From Paenibacillus naphthalenovorans (GTDB lineage: Bacteria; Bacillota; Bacilli; Paenibacillales; NBRC-103111), in assembly GCF_900099895.1 (NCBI RefSeq), contig NZ_FNDY01000010.1:1-64000 (forward strand): a stretch of DNA of 64,000 nt, given 5' to 3'. The notes below the pieces were generated by a model. It was given only the letters and a program-made list of their open reading frames with translations. It did no database searches and was not told the DNA's origin. The position numbers and the translations under genes were made by a program. This document shows positions 9,864 through 17,957 of this stretch, one piece after another. Numbering within the stretch: position 1 is the stretch's first letter; each line of letters opens with the position of its first letter.

Positions 9864-9869
9864 ATTGTA
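9864..9869 (-). promoter_or_regulatory. probable extended -10 promoter of smc
   Basis: The minus strand reads TGTTACAAT, an extended -10 element with TACAAT at 9864-9869, about 12 bases upstream of the smc ATG at 9852. No good -35 box is visible 17 bases further up. The start site implied would leave a very short leader. Confidence 0.4.
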
Positions 9870-9911
9870 ACATATTCCCTAGACTTAGTAGATACAGTTG
9901 CCTTTAACGCA

Positions 9912-9947
9912 TAAAAAAAGCGACGACCTGTTACACCGGCCGCCACT
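9912..9947 (-). terminator. terminator after rnc
   Basis: On the minus strand AGTGGCGGCC (9938-9947) pairs, with some G-T pairs, to GGTCGTCGCT (9919-9928) and is followed by TTTTTT. It partly separates rnc from smc. Confidence 0.75.
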
Positions 9948-9963
9948 TCCACTCCCATTTCCG

Positions 9964-10668
9964 TTATGGCTTCTGAACCTTTACCTGCAGTGTGTCTAAT
10001 GCTTCTGCCGCCGCTTGCTGCTCCGCTTCCTTTTTGGAACGCCCGGTCCCTTGACCCAGCAGTTGATCGTGAAGATAAACCTCCGCAACAAATTCCCGCT
10101 CATGCGCCGGACCCCGTTCGTCTACGATCTTATATTCCAGCGGACCCAGATTACGCTGCTGCGTATGCTCCTGCAAAAACGTTTTAAAATCAGCCGTAAG
10201 CAAACGCCCCTGCTGAGGCAGATGAGGAAACATATGCTTTTGCAAAAACGTCCTTACCGTTTCCAACCCCTGATCCAAATACAAGGCGCCGATAAACGAT
10301 TCGAACACATCTGCGAGCAGGGCCGGACGGGTTCTTCCTCCGGTCAGCTCTTCTCCTTTGCCGAGCAGCACATAAGATCCGAAATCGAGCTGTTCGGCAA
10401 AGCCGACAAGCGAGGGCTCGCAGACGATCGAAGCTCTTAATTTGGTCAGTTCTCCTTCCGGACGGTCAGGATACTTCTCAAACAAGTACTCCGATACCGT
10501 CAGTTCCAGGACAGCATCCCCTAAAAACTCCAACCGTTCGTTATCCTTGTAATGACCTACGCGGTGTTCGTTCACATAAGAGGAATGCGTAAATGCCTGT
10601 CGAAGAAGATCAGGATTATTAAAGGGCAAGCGCAATTCCGACTGGAGCTGCTTCAGGTTGCGATGCAT
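9964..10668 (-). CDS. rnc: ribonuclease III
   Basis: RNase III cleaves double-stranded RNA in rRNA precursors and structured mRNAs. The 234 residues show the catalytic signature [19 protein letters not shown] near 40-60, the distal acidic cluster near [17 protein letters not shown] (about 115-131) and a C-terminal dsRNA-binding domain ending [18 protein letters not shown]. It is the first gene of rnc-smc-ftsY, and its leader carries a perfect hairpin (10698-10721) that could be its own substrate. Confidence 0.97.
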   Translation of the reverse strand: MHRNLKQLQSELRLPFNNPDLLRQAFTHSSYVNEHRVGHYKDNERLEFLGDAVLELTVSEYLFEKYPDRPEGELTKLRASIVCEPSLVGFAEQLDFGSYVLLGKGEELTGGRTRPALLADVFESFIGALYLDQGLETVRTFLQKHMFPHLPQQGRLLTADFKTFLQEHTQQRNLGPLEYKIVDERGPAHEREFVAEVYLHDQLLGQGTGRSKKEAEQQAAAEALDTLQVKVQKP

Positions 10669-10697
10669 ATCTTATCACCTTCGTGTGGGCGGATGGC

Positions 10698-10721
10698 TTC
10701 GTGGAACCGTGGTTCCACGAA
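10698..10721. promoter_or_regulatory. perfect palindrome in the rnc leader
   Basis: TTCGTGGAACC and GGTTCCACGAA (10698-10708 and 10711-10721) are exact complements separated by GT. Neither side has a T-tract, so it does not look like a terminator. It lies 30 bases upstream of the rnc start. A -10-like TATACT is on the minus strand at 10732-10737. It may be an RNA hairpin or an operator. Confidence 0.5.
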
Positions 10722-10755
10722 ACAATATTTTAGTATAGACAACCACGAGAACATT

Positions 10756-11994
10756 TTATGCTTCGAATTTCTTGAGAATGACGGTGGCGTTATGGCCTCC
10801 AAAGCCGAACGAGTTGGACATCACGACATGAAGATCCGCTTGACGCGCCACATTCGGAACATAATCCAAATCGCATTCCGGATCCTGATCGTCCAGATTG
10901 ATCGTCGGCGGGATCGTTCCGTGCTTCAATGCAAGCGCGCAGATCAGCGCCTCCACTCCGCCCGCAGCGCCAAGAAGATGGCCTGTCATCGACTTGGTGG
11001 AGCTGACAGCCAGCTTATAAGCGTGATCGCCAAAAGCTGTCTTGATCGCAGTGGTTTCAGATTTATCGCCGACCGGTGTCGAGGTGCCGTGCGCATTAAT
11101 GTAATCGATCGCTTCAAACGAAATGCCTGCGTCTTTCACCGCTGCTGCCATGCAGCGGGCTGCGCCGTTCGGATCGGGATCTGTCATATGGTAAGCGTCG
11201 CCGCTCATGCCGTAACCGATAACCTCGCCGTAAATCCGGGCGCCGCGCTTCAAAGCATGCTCAAGCGATTCAAGAATGAGGATGCCTGCGCCTTCGCCCA
11301 TAACGAAGCCGTCGCGTCCGGTATCAAAAGGGCGGCTCGCCTTCTCGGGCTCGTCATTGCGTGTCGACATCGCGCGCAGCGCGCAAAAGCCGGCGACCCC
11401 GGTCGGGCTGATCGTAGCTTCCGCACCTCCGCAAATCATGACATCCGCATCGCCGTACTGAATCTTCTTGAATGCGTCGCCAATGGAGTGCGTACCTGTG
11501 GCACAGGCGGTGACTGCCGTGCTGTTGGGCCCTTTGGCTCCCGTAATCATGGAGATTTGACCCGAAGCCATATTCGCGATCATCATCGGAATGAAGAAAG
11601 GACTCACGCGTTTCGGTCCTTTTTCAAGCAGGATTTTATGCTGCTCCTCCCAAGTGGACAGACCGCCGATGCCCGATCCTACATAAACGCCTACACGTTC
11701 GGGATTGGTATCTTCCTTAATATTCAGTCCCGAGTCTTTCAATGCCATCAGAGTGGCCGCCACGGCAAACTGCACAAATCGGTCCATTCGGCGGGCTTCC
11801 TTCTTGTCGAAGTATTCCTCAGGATTAAAGTCTTTGATTTCCGCAGCAATTCGAGTAGGATATTCGGATGCATCGAAGGACTCAATCTGGCTTATTCCGG
11901 ACTTGCCGGCGAGCAGGCTTGCCCAAAACGTTTCAAGATCGCGCCCGAGCGAGGACATCACGCCGAGACCCGTAATTACGACTCTTTGTTTCAC
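10756..11994 (-). CDS. fabF: beta-ketoacyl-ACP synthase II
   Basis: FabF condenses malonyl-ACP with growing acyl-ACP in type II fatty-acid synthesis. The 412 residues show the thiolase-fold active site: Cys164 in [11 protein letters not shown], His302 in [11 protein letters not shown], and Lys334/His339 in [11 protein letters not shown]. The start is [17 protein letters not shown]. It lies downstream of acpP in a cluster where B. subtilis has no fabF. A 9-bp stem hairpin separates it from acpP. Confidence 0.97.
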   Translation of the reverse strand: MKQRVVITGLGVMSSLGRDLETFWASLLAGKSGISQIESFDASEYPTRIAAEIKDFNPEEYFDKKEARRMDRFVQFAVAATLMALKDSGLNIKEDTNPERVGVYVGSGIGGLSTWEEQHKILLEKGPKRVSPFFIPMMIANMASGQISMITGAKGPNSTAVTACATGTHSIGDAFKKIQYGDADVMICGGAEATISPTGVAGFCALRAMSTRNDEPEKASRPFDTGRDGFVMGEGAGILILESLEHALKRGARIYGEVIGYGMSGDAYHMTDPDPNGAARCMAAAVKDAGISFEAIDYINAHGTSTPVGDKSETTAIKTAFGDHAYKLAVSSTKSMTGHLLGAAGGVEALICALALKHGTIPPTINLDDQDPECDLDYVPNVARQADLHVVMSNSFGFGGHNATVILKKFEA

Positions 11995-12085
11995 TTTAAC
12001 CCACCTCTATTTTAAAATAACTTTCGTTATTTATTTCTTTATAAAAAAGCGTAAAGAGAAGCTTCCCGGGGTTCGGAATGGAGAT

Positions 12086-12114
12086 AAGTCCCGTCACATA
12101 AAGAAACGGGACTT
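12086..12114. promoter_or_regulatory. hairpin in the acpP-fabF gap
   Basis: AAGTCCCGT (12086-12094) and ACGGGACTT (12106-12114) form a perfect 9-bp stem with an 11-base loop. It starts 8 bases outside the acpP stop and has no T-tract on the minus strand. It may be a processing or stabilising structure that sets the high acpP to fabF ratio. Confidence 0.5.
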
Positions 12115-12121
12115 AGAATGA

Positions 12122-12355
12122 TTAAGTATGAGATTTTATGTACTCAACTACTTGACCTACAGTAGTAATTTTCTCTGCATCCTCATCAGAGATTTCCATA
12201 TCAAACTCATCTTCCAATTCCATAACCAATTCTACGACATCGAGAGAATCGGCACCCAAATCATCTTTAAAAGATGCTTCAAGCGTCACTTCCGCCTCAT
12301 CCACACCAAGACGGTCAACGACGATACGTTTTACACGATCCAATACATCGGACAT
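12122..12355 (-). CDS. acpP: acyl carrier protein
   Basis: A 77-residue acidic protein. The phosphopantetheine attachment Ser37 lies in [15 protein letters not shown]. The ATG at 12355 is chosen over one three codons upstream because AGAGGAGGTGAACCGG directly precedes it. ACP carries acyl intermediates for FabD, FabG, FabF and FabH, all encoded here, and for PlsX. A -10 box TATAAT sits 22 bases upstream, giving a short leader. Confidence 0.98.
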   Translation of the reverse strand: MSDVLDRVKRIVVDRLGVDEAEVTLEASFKDDLGADSLDVVELVMELEDEFDMEISDEDAEKITTVGQVVEYIKSHT

Positions 12356-12376
12356 CCGGTTCACCTCCTCTTTGGT

Positions 12377-12405
12377 ATTATACTTAACTTATGGACAAAT
12401 TGCCA
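12377..12405 (-). promoter_or_regulatory. probable acpP promoter
   Basis: On the minus strand a consensus TATAAT (12377-12382) is preceded at 17 bases by a weak -35, TGGCAA (12400-12405). Its position just before acpP suggests a private promoter boosting ACP within the fab operon. Confidence 0.5.
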
Positions 12406-12521
12406 TAGTCAGCATTGGGGACACGAAAAAAAACAATTTCACGCCTTTTCCCGCCTTCAACCGGGTTCAACCCACCCGAAATTTCACAGGTCGCACTGTC
12501 TAGTAGTTGCCCCGGGAAGGG

Positions 12522-13262
12522 TTACATATACATGCCGCCGTCGACGTGAATCGTTTGACCGGTCATGTACGAGGAATCCTCGGAAGCCAGGAAACGAACC
12601 GCCTTGGCGATATCCTCCGGCTGACCCAGCCGGGCAAGAGGGATTTGCTGAAGCAGCTGATCTCTCATCTCGCCCGACAGCTTGTCGGTCATATCGGTTT
12701 CGATAAATCCGGGAGCCACGCAGTTTACTGTAATTCCGCGGGAGGCAAGCTCTTTGGCCGCTGCTTTCGTCATGCCGATAACCCCTGCCTTGGCTGCTAC
12801 ATAGTTGGTTTGACCGGCATTGCCAAGCGCTCCGACCACAGACGAAATATTGATGATCCGTCCGGAACGCTGCTTCATCATCGGACGGCTTGCCGCCTTG
12901 AGGCAGTTAAACACGCCCTTAAGATTCGTTTCGATCACCTGATCGAATTCTTCCTCTTTCATACGCATGATCAAATTGTCTCGCGTAATGCCCGCGTTGT
13001 TGACCAGGATATCGATCCGGCCGAACGTTTCCAGGATCTGTTTAAACATATCCTCAACCTCTTGAACCGCACCTACATTCGCCTTTACCTTGATCGCTTT
13101 GCGTCCCATCGCTTCGATTTGCTGCACCGTTTCCGCCGCAGCCGCTTCGCTTCCTGCATAGTTGACAGCTACATCCGCGCCTGCCTCCGCAAGCGACAAA
13201 GCGATCGCCCGGCCTATGCCGCGTGAAGCACCGGTCACCAGCGCTACTTTACCCGTAAGCAT
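12522..13262 (-). CDS. fabG: 3-oxoacyl-ACP reductase
   Basis: FabG reduces 3-ketoacyl-ACP with NADPH. The 246-residue short-chain dehydrogenase has the cofactor motif GASRGIGR (11-18), NNAG near 88-91, Asn113, Ser141 in INISSVVG, and Tyr154/Lys158 in TNYVAAKAG. It lies 25 bases downstream of fabD. A gap of about 165 bases with a promoter separates it from acpP. Confidence 0.97.
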   Translation of the reverse strand: MLTGKVALVTGASRGIGRAIALSLAEAGADVAVNYAGSEAAAAETVQQIEAMGRKAIKVKANVGAVQEVEDMFKQILETFGRIDILVNNAGITRDNLIMRMKEEEFDQVIETNLKGVFNCLKAASRPMMKQRSGRIINISSVVGALGNAGQTNYVAAKAGVIGMTKAAAKELASRGITVNCVAPGFIETDMTDKLSGEMRDQLLQQIPLARLGQPEDIAKAVRFLASEDSSYMTGQTIHVDGGMYM

Positions 13263-13286
13263 ATCCTTCCATCCCTCCCATACAGG

Positions 13287-14228
13287 TTATACGTTAGATT
13301 CCAGCCGGAACTTCTCGATCGCTTCCAGACTGTTCACGGAATACACTTTTACGCTGCGGTCGATTTTCTTGAGCAGTCCGGCCAGCACGGTTCCGCTTCC
13401 GATTTCCACAAACGTATCCACACCCTGCCGGATCAGCCACGATACACTATCCTCCCAAAGCACGGACGAATGAACCTGATCGACCAGCAGCTGCCGGATC
13501 TCGTCGGGTTCTCCCGCCGGCTTGGCCGTTACGTTGGCTACGACCGGGATGCTCGCCCGGTTCATCTTCAAGCCGGACAAAACGCCGGATAAACGTTCCG
13601 AGGCCGGCTTCATCAGAGAGGAATGGAACGGTCCGCTTACCTCGAGCGGAATGACGCGCTTGGCTCCCGCCTCCTTGCCGCGTTCAACAATCGCCTGCAC
13701 GCCTTCCTTGCTGCCGGAAATGACGATCTGTCCCGGACAATTCAGATTGGCAAGCTCCACCACCGCTCCGCTGCCGCTGATCTCGGCACAGAGGGTTTGC
13801 AAAGCCTCGCGCTCCGCTCCGAGCACGGCAGCCATCGCTCCCTGCCCGGCAGGTACGGCTGCGTCCATAAACTCGCCGCGCGCCCGGACGGTGCGAACCG
13901 CGTCCTCGAAACCGAGCACACCGGCCGCCACAAGGGCGCTGTATTCGCCCAAACTGTGTCCTGCCAAATAATCCGGCTGCAAGCCGTGACGGGAGCGGAA
14001 AAGCTCCAGGTAAGCCATGCTCGTCGCCAGCAGCGCCGGTTGCGTATTATAAGTCAATTTCAGCTCATTCTCGGGTCCCTCAAAGATCAGTTTCGTCAAG
14101 CTGAAACCCAGCGCCTTGTCGGCCGAATCAAAGATTGACCGTGCCGCCGCTTCGGCTTCATAGATATCTTTGCCCATGCCTACGGCCTGGGCCCCTTGCC
14201 CCGGGAACACGAATGCGATTTTCCCCAT
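13287..14228 (-). CDS. fabD: malonyl-CoA:ACP transacylase
   Basis: FabD loads malonyl groups onto ACP. The 313-residue protein begins MGKIAFVFPGQGAQ and carries the catalytic Ser92 in GHSLGEYSAL, with GPFHSSLM holding the partner histidine near 200. The ATG at 14228 is used because AAGGAGCTGTCTTGAC precedes it; the seven upstream in-frame codons are not family-like. It is between fabH and fabG. Confidence 0.97.
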   Translation of the reverse strand: MGKIAFVFPGQGAQAVGMGKDIYEAEAAARSIFDSADKALGFSLTKLIFEGPENELKLTYNTQPALLATSMAYLELFRSRHGLQPDYLAGHSLGEYSALVAAGVLGFEDAVRTVRARGEFMDAAVPAGQGAMAAVLGAEREALQTLCAEISGSGAVVELANLNCPGQIVISGSKEGVQAIVERGKEAGAKRVIPLEVSGPFHSSLMKPASERLSGVLSGLKMNRASIPVVANVTAKPAGEPDEIRQLLVDQVHSSVLWEDSVSWLIRQGVDTFVEIGSGTVLAGLLKKIDRSVKVYSVNSLEAIEKFRLESNV

Positions 14229-14273
14229 GTCAAGACAGCTCCTTTCCATCCCGCTTGGTCTGCAGGTATTTTA

Positions 14274-15260
14274 TTACCATACCAGTACGGAAGCTCCCCA
14301 GGTCAGGCCGCCGCCGAAGCCGACGAGCAGCAGACGGCTGCCTTCCTCCACTTTGCCCGCTTCCACCGCTTCCGCAAGGGCGATCGGGATCGAAGCCGCC
14401 GAGACGTTGCCGTACTTGTCCAGATTGATCATGCATTTCTCTTGACTTAGCTCCAGTCGGTTCAACGCCGATTGGATAATGCGGATATTCGCCTGATGGG
14501 GCACGAGCAGATCGATTTCGGATTTATCCATTCCCGCTTTGCGAAGCGCCTCTTCCGCGGCACTGCCCATGACGCGCACGGCAAATTTGAACACTTCCGA
14601 TCCGGCCATAAAAATAAAATGCTGCTTGCCTTCCAGGCTTTGCGGAGAGGCGGGATAACGGGAGCCCCCGGCCGGAACTTTCAGGAGCTGTCCCCCGGTG
14701 CCGTCGGCGCCAAGCTCGAACGATTGGAAACCGCGGCCTTCCGGCACGACGCCAAGGACTGCGGCACCCGCCCCGTCGCCGAACAAAATGCAGGTGTTCC
14801 GGTCGGTGTAATCCGTGATCCTGGACAGGCATTCCGCTCCGACCACAAGCGCATATTTATACGTTCCGGTCGCAATAAAATTTGACGCATTGGCCAGACC
14901 GTAAATAAATCCGGTGCAGGCTGCGGACAAGTCGAAAGCCGCCGCTTTCTTCGCCCCCAGCTTTTCCTGCAAAATGCAGGCCGTCGAAGGGAAGGCCATA
15001 TCCGGCGTAACCGTCGCCACAACGATCAGATCGAGCTGTTCCGCCGTAATTCCCGCATTTTTCAGCGCCTGCAAAGCGGCCTCATAAGCCAAATCGGACG
15101 AGGCTTGCTCGGGAGAAGCCATCCGGCGTTCACGAATCCCGGTACGGGTAACGATCCACTCGTCGTTTGTGTCCACCATTTTTTCCAGATCTTGATTCGT
15201 CAGCACCCGCTCGGGCACATATTTTCCCGTCCCTATAATACCAACAGGCAATAAGTTCAT
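14274..15260 (-). CDS. fabH: beta-ketoacyl-ACP synthase III
   Basis: FabH starts fatty-acid synthesis by condensing an acyl-CoA primer with malonyl-ACP; in branched-chain Firmicutes the primers are usually iso and anteiso acyl-CoAs. The 328 residues contain Cys115 ([11 protein letters not shown]), His255 (VPHQANIRI) and Asn285 (YGNVSAAS). The start [12 protein letters not shown] at 15260 is preferred; it lies just downstream of the plsX stop, while an upstream ATG at 15281 would overlap plsX. Confidence 0.97.
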   Translation of the reverse strand: MNLLPVGIIGTGKYVPERVLTNQDLEKMVDTNDEWIVTRTGIRERRMASPEQASSDLAYEAALQALKNAGITAEQLDLIVVATVTPDMAFPSTACILQEKLGAKKAAAFDLSAACTGFIYGLANASNFIATGTYKYALVVGAECLSRITDYTDRNTCILFGDGAGAAVLGVVPEGRGFQSFELGADGTGGQLLKVPAGGSRYPASPQSLEGKQHFIFMAGSEVFKFAVRVMGSAAEEALRKAGMDKSEIDLLVPHQANIRIIQSALNRLELSQEKCMINLDKYGNVSAASIPIALAEAVEAGKVEEGSRLLLVGFGGGLTWGASVLVW

Positions 15261-15264
15261 TGGT

Positions 15265-16263
15265 TTACAACTCGCTTCCATTACGGATTTCTGTCGATAT
15301 ACTTCCGACCAAATCGTTCATCAAGGCCAGCCGGGCTTGCCGCACCGCATTTTTGAACGCCAGGGCATTGGAAGAACCATGGCTTTTCAGCACCAAGCCG
15401 TCGATGCCGAGCAGCGGAGCGGCGCCATGTTCCGTGTAATCCAGCTTTTTGCGGAATTGGCCCAGCCCCTTTTTCACGATCGCAGCGGCAAGCTTGGTGT
15501 ACCAGGTACGCGTAAACTCCTCTTTCAACGCCGAGAAAATAACGGATGCCGTACCTTCCATCGACTTCAGCATGATGTTGCCCGCAAAGCCGTCGCACAC
15601 GACAACGTCACAGGGCTTCCGCAGCACATCCCTGGACTCCACGTTGCCGACAAACCGTATCGGCGCTTGTTCCAGCAGCGGGAAGGCCGCTTTGGCCACT
15701 TCATTGCCCTTCATGGCTTCCGTACCTACGTTAAGAAGACCGACACGCGGCTCATGAAGACCGTGCACCTTACTTCGATACAGGCTACCCATGATCGCGT
15801 ACTGCACCAATTGATTTGCAGTGGCATCCATGTTGGCTCCCAAATCAAGCGCCAGTATGCCTTCCCCGTCCGTCGTCGGCAGCATCGGAGCCAAAGCCGG
15901 CCTCTCGATGCCCGGAATCCGGCCGACCACAAGCAGCCCCGTCGTCATGAGCGCACCTGTATTGCCCGCCGAAATCATCGCATCGGCTTCCTTCTCCTTC
16001 ACCATCCGGCCCGCAACTACCATGGAAGCGTCTTTTTTGCGCCTAACCGCCTTGACGGGCTCGTCATCGGCTTCAATCGTTTCGGAGGCATGCCGAAGCT
16101 CGAGATTGGCCGGCTCGTTTCCTTGAAGAAGCGGCTGGAGCCGGTCGGTGTCCCCCACCAGAATGACGGTAATATCCGCCCACTCTTTAGCCGCAGAGAC
16201 AGCCCCTTCTACCGCCGCTTGCGGCGCGTGGTCTCCACCCATCGCATCAATCGCGATCCGCAT
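15265..16263 (-). CDS. plsX: phosphate acyltransferase PlsX
   Basis: PlsX converts acyl-ACP to acyl-phosphate for the PlsY step of phospholipid synthesis at the membrane. The 332-residue protein starts [20 protein letters not shown] and contains [16 protein letters not shown] and [17 protein letters not shown]. The start at 16263 follows AAGGAGGTGAAGCTC. It overlaps the end of fapR by 17 bases, so the two are coupled in one FapR-controlled operon. Confidence 0.97.
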   Translation of the reverse strand: MRIAIDAMGGDHAPQAAVEGAVSAAKEWADITVILVGDTDRLQPLLQGNEPANLELRHASETIEADDEPVKAVRRKKDASMVVAGRMVKEKEADAMISAGNTGALMTTGLLVVGRIPGIERPALAPMLPTTDGEGILALDLGANMDATANQLVQYAIMGSLYRSKVHGLHEPRVGLLNVGTEAMKGNEVAKAAFPLLEQAPIRFVGNVESRDVLRKPCDVVVCDGFAGNIMLKSMEGTASVIFSALKEEFTRTWYTKLAAAIVKKGLGQFRKKLDYTEHGAAPLLGIDGLVLKSHGSSNALAFKNAVRQARLALMNDLVGSISTEIRNGSEL

Positions 16264-16855
16264 GAGCTTCACCTCCTTCGGAGCGGTCTTTTTTCGAATG
16301 ATAAATAATGAAATTTCCTTGAAACACTACCTCGTCTCCGACGTAGGTAAATACCTCCACCTTCGCTTTTCCTTTGGAAATGGAACGGACATACGCCTTC
16401 GCGATGCACTTTTCCCCCAAACGGACCTGCCGCACAAAGCGGATGTCCGCCGCCGCCGTGAGGGCGACCTGATCGTTGATCAGCGCTACGGCAAGCGAAT
16501 TCGCCTGGGAGAAAATATGATGACCCCGTGCGATTTTCGTACGGGAGAACACATGCTCCTCTTTGATTTCAAAGATGGAAATCCCGCTTTTGTCAAGCTG
16601 AAGATCGATCACATCCCCAATGACTTCGTGAAGGGGAAGAGACCGCACCTGGTCATAAGACTGCTCGGCCATCATCTTCATCCGCTCGCGCAGCTCGGGG
16701 ATACCGAGTTCCAGCCGATCCAGCCGGATGGTTTGTATACTTACCTGGAACAATCGTGTTAATTCTTCATCCGTAATAAAAGGGTTCTCTTCTATCGCTT
16801 TGGCCAACTGCTGCTGGCGCTGTCGTTTCGGTATGCGTTCGATGACGAGCACCAC
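16247..16855 (-). CDS. fapR: transcription factor FapR
   Basis: FapR represses fatty-acid and phospholipid genes and is released by malonyl-CoA. The 202-residue protein has an N-terminal helix-turn-helix ([20 protein letters not shown] then [20 protein letters not shown], about 6-45) and a C-terminal hot-dog ligand domain (about 70-190, with [18 protein letters not shown]). It heads fapR-plsX-fabH-fabD-fabG-acpP-fabF. A perfect inverted repeat at 16964-16980 lies where autoregulation would act. Confidence 0.96.
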   Translation of the reverse strand: MVLVIERIPKRQRQQQLAKAIEENPFITDEELTRLFQVSIQTIRLDRLELGIPELRERMKMMAEQSYDQVRSLPLHEVIGDVIDLQLDKSGISIFEIKEEHVFSRTKIARGHHIFSQANSLAVALINDQVALTAAADIRFVRQVRLGEKCIAKAYVRSISKGKAKVEVFTYVGDEVVFQGNFIIYHSKKDRSEGGEAHADRD

Positions 16856-16963
16856 CTTTGTTCACATATGTACGAAAAACTTCTCATTCAAACCCTTTTA
16901 CATCAAGCTATTGGCGTGTAAGCAGGAGCTTTTCTTTTCACTCCTCCCACTGAATACTTCATC

Positions 16964-16980
16964 TTATGACCAAGTCATAA
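16964..16980. promoter_or_regulatory. probable FapR operator
   Basis: TTATGAC-CAA-GTCATAA is a perfect 7-bp inverted repeat with a 3-base centre, about 110 bases upstream of fapR. A TATACT -10 candidate lies just upstream of it on the minus strand (about 16987-16992), so the repeat would overlap the start site. Bacillus FapR sites also consist of a TTA-rich palindrome around the start site. The palindrome is observed; the factor is inferred. Confidence 0.7.
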
Positions 16981-17025
16981 AGAAAAGTATAAAGGATTCC
17001 TGTTTAAAATGGAAGTTGGCCGGCA

Positions 17026-17065
17026 AAAAAAATAGCGCCTCACCCCAGAGGGAAGCACTATTTTC
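17026..17065 (-). terminator. terminator after rpmF
   Basis: On the minus strand AAATAGTGC and GCGCTATTT form a stem followed by a run of T. It separates yceD-rpmF from the fapR transcription unit. Confidence 0.8.
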
Positions 17066-17080
17066 TCGAACCGTATGCGA

Positions 17081-17254
17081 TTACTGGTTCACGATCTCTC
17101 TTTTTTTGTAATGACCGCAAACTTTGCATACACGGTGAGCCATTTTCAACTCTCCGCAATTGTCACATTTAATCATGCCCGGAACTTCTAATTTAAAGTG
17201 AGTACGGCGCTTGTCACGGCGCGTTTTGGATGTTCTCCTTTGAGGTACTGCCAT
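17081..17254 (-). CDS. rpmF: 50S ribosomal protein L32
   Basis: A 57-residue protein starting [20 protein letters not shown]. Two CxxC pairs (CDNC at 30-33 and CKVC at 43-46) form a zinc ribbon, so this is the zinc-binding C+ form. It follows yceD by 36 bases, an arrangement conserved across bacteria, and precedes the fap cluster as in many genomes. Confidence 0.97.
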   Translation of the reverse strand: MAVPQRRTSKTRRDKRRTHFKLEVPGMIKCDNCGELKMAHRVCKVCGHYKKREIVNQ

Positions 17255-17290
17255 ATTCCCACCTCCTTCAACGAATTCATTGCCGCCCGC

Positions 17291-17818
17291 CTACGATTGA
17301 TCTTTAAAGAAATCCGCCAGTCCGGCCAGACGCGGATCCACCTTGTCCTGGTGGCAGCCGCAAGCCTGTTCGTTTCTGTTGGTTCCGCAAACGGGACACA
17401 GCCCCTTGCAATCTTCACTGCACAGCGGAATGAACGGCACGGCAAGCATCACGCTCTCGACCAGATAAGGCTTCAGCTCTATTCGATCCTCTGAGACGTA
17501 AAGCACGTCTTCCTCGTTCTCTTCTTCGTCATCGGATGCATCCAGCAGCTTTTCTTCGCTTTTGACGAACGTTTCGTGAAACGGAATCGTCAAATGTTGA
17601 GCTACCGGAGCAAGGCATCGGGAACAGGCTTGTTCCACATCGATTTCCAGCTCTCCGGAAACTTCCGCAGCACCGGCTTGATCCTGCGCCTCCAGTCGGA
17701 CGTGCAGGGGACCATAATCCAGCAAGCTTCCCGATTTCGGAAGAAACCCGGTCAAATCCTCGGTGCCTTCCAGCCGGATCGTGCCTTTTGCAGCCAAATC
17801 CTTTAAATGTATAAACAC
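17291..17818 (-). CDS. YceD/DUF177 family protein
   Basis: A 175-residue protein of the DUF177 family (YlbN in B. subtilis) usually encoded before rpmF. It has ACSRCLAPV near the middle and a Cys-rich segment, CSEDCKGLCPVCGTNRN, near the C-terminus that probably binds zinc. The GTG at 17818 is preferred: GGGGTGATCTC precedes it, while a TTG seven codons up lacks a site. The family is linked to 23S rRNA or ribosome metabolism; the mechanism is unclear. Confidence 0.92.
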   Translation of the reverse strand: MFIHLKDLAAKGTIRLEGTEDLTGFLPKSGSLLDYGPLHVRLEAQDQAGAAEVSGELEIDVEQACSRCLAPVAQHLTIPFHETFVKSEEKLLDASDDEEENEEDVLYVSEDRIELKPYLVESVMLAVPFIPLCSEDCKGLCPVCGTNRNEQACGCHQDKVDPRLAGLADFFKDQS

Positions 17819-17844
17819 GAGATCACCCCAAACAAACAAAGATT

Positions 17845-17874
17845 ATTATATCGACAACCGTTACATTTTGTCAA
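17845..17874 (-). promoter_or_regulatory. sigma-A promoter of yceD-rpmF
   Basis: On the minus strand TTGACA (17869-17874), an 18-base spacer and TATAAT (17845-17850) match both consensus boxes exactly. Its -35 overlaps the -35 of the opposing tmcAL promoter. Confidence 0.85.
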
Positions 17875-17896
17875 CATTTTCAGTTCGTGCTATAGT
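17868..17896 (+). promoter_or_regulatory. sigma-A promoter of tmcAL
   Basis: TTGTCA (17868-17873), a 17-base spacer and TATAGT (17891-17896) lie about 60 bases before the tmcAL start. Five bases of its -35 box are shared with the opposing yceD promoter. Confidence 0.8.
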
Positions 17897-17957
17897 GAAT
17901 AATCATGTGTCTATGTTGTGAAAATGCACTGTGCAGCATGAACGGAGGACATTCCCT

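Noticed and set aside
8935-9870. 311-codon plus-strand frame opposite smc
   Set aside because: It is antisense to the conserved SMC N-terminal ATPase half and coiled coil, is Leu/Phe/Gln-rich as expected from reading the reverse of coiled-coil codons, and matches no family.
10552-12015. 487-codon plus-strand frame opposite fabF and the rnc start
   Set aside because: It covers complete fabF antisense and the rnc leader; composition is Arg/His/Cys-rich and family-free, typical of a high-GC shadow frame.
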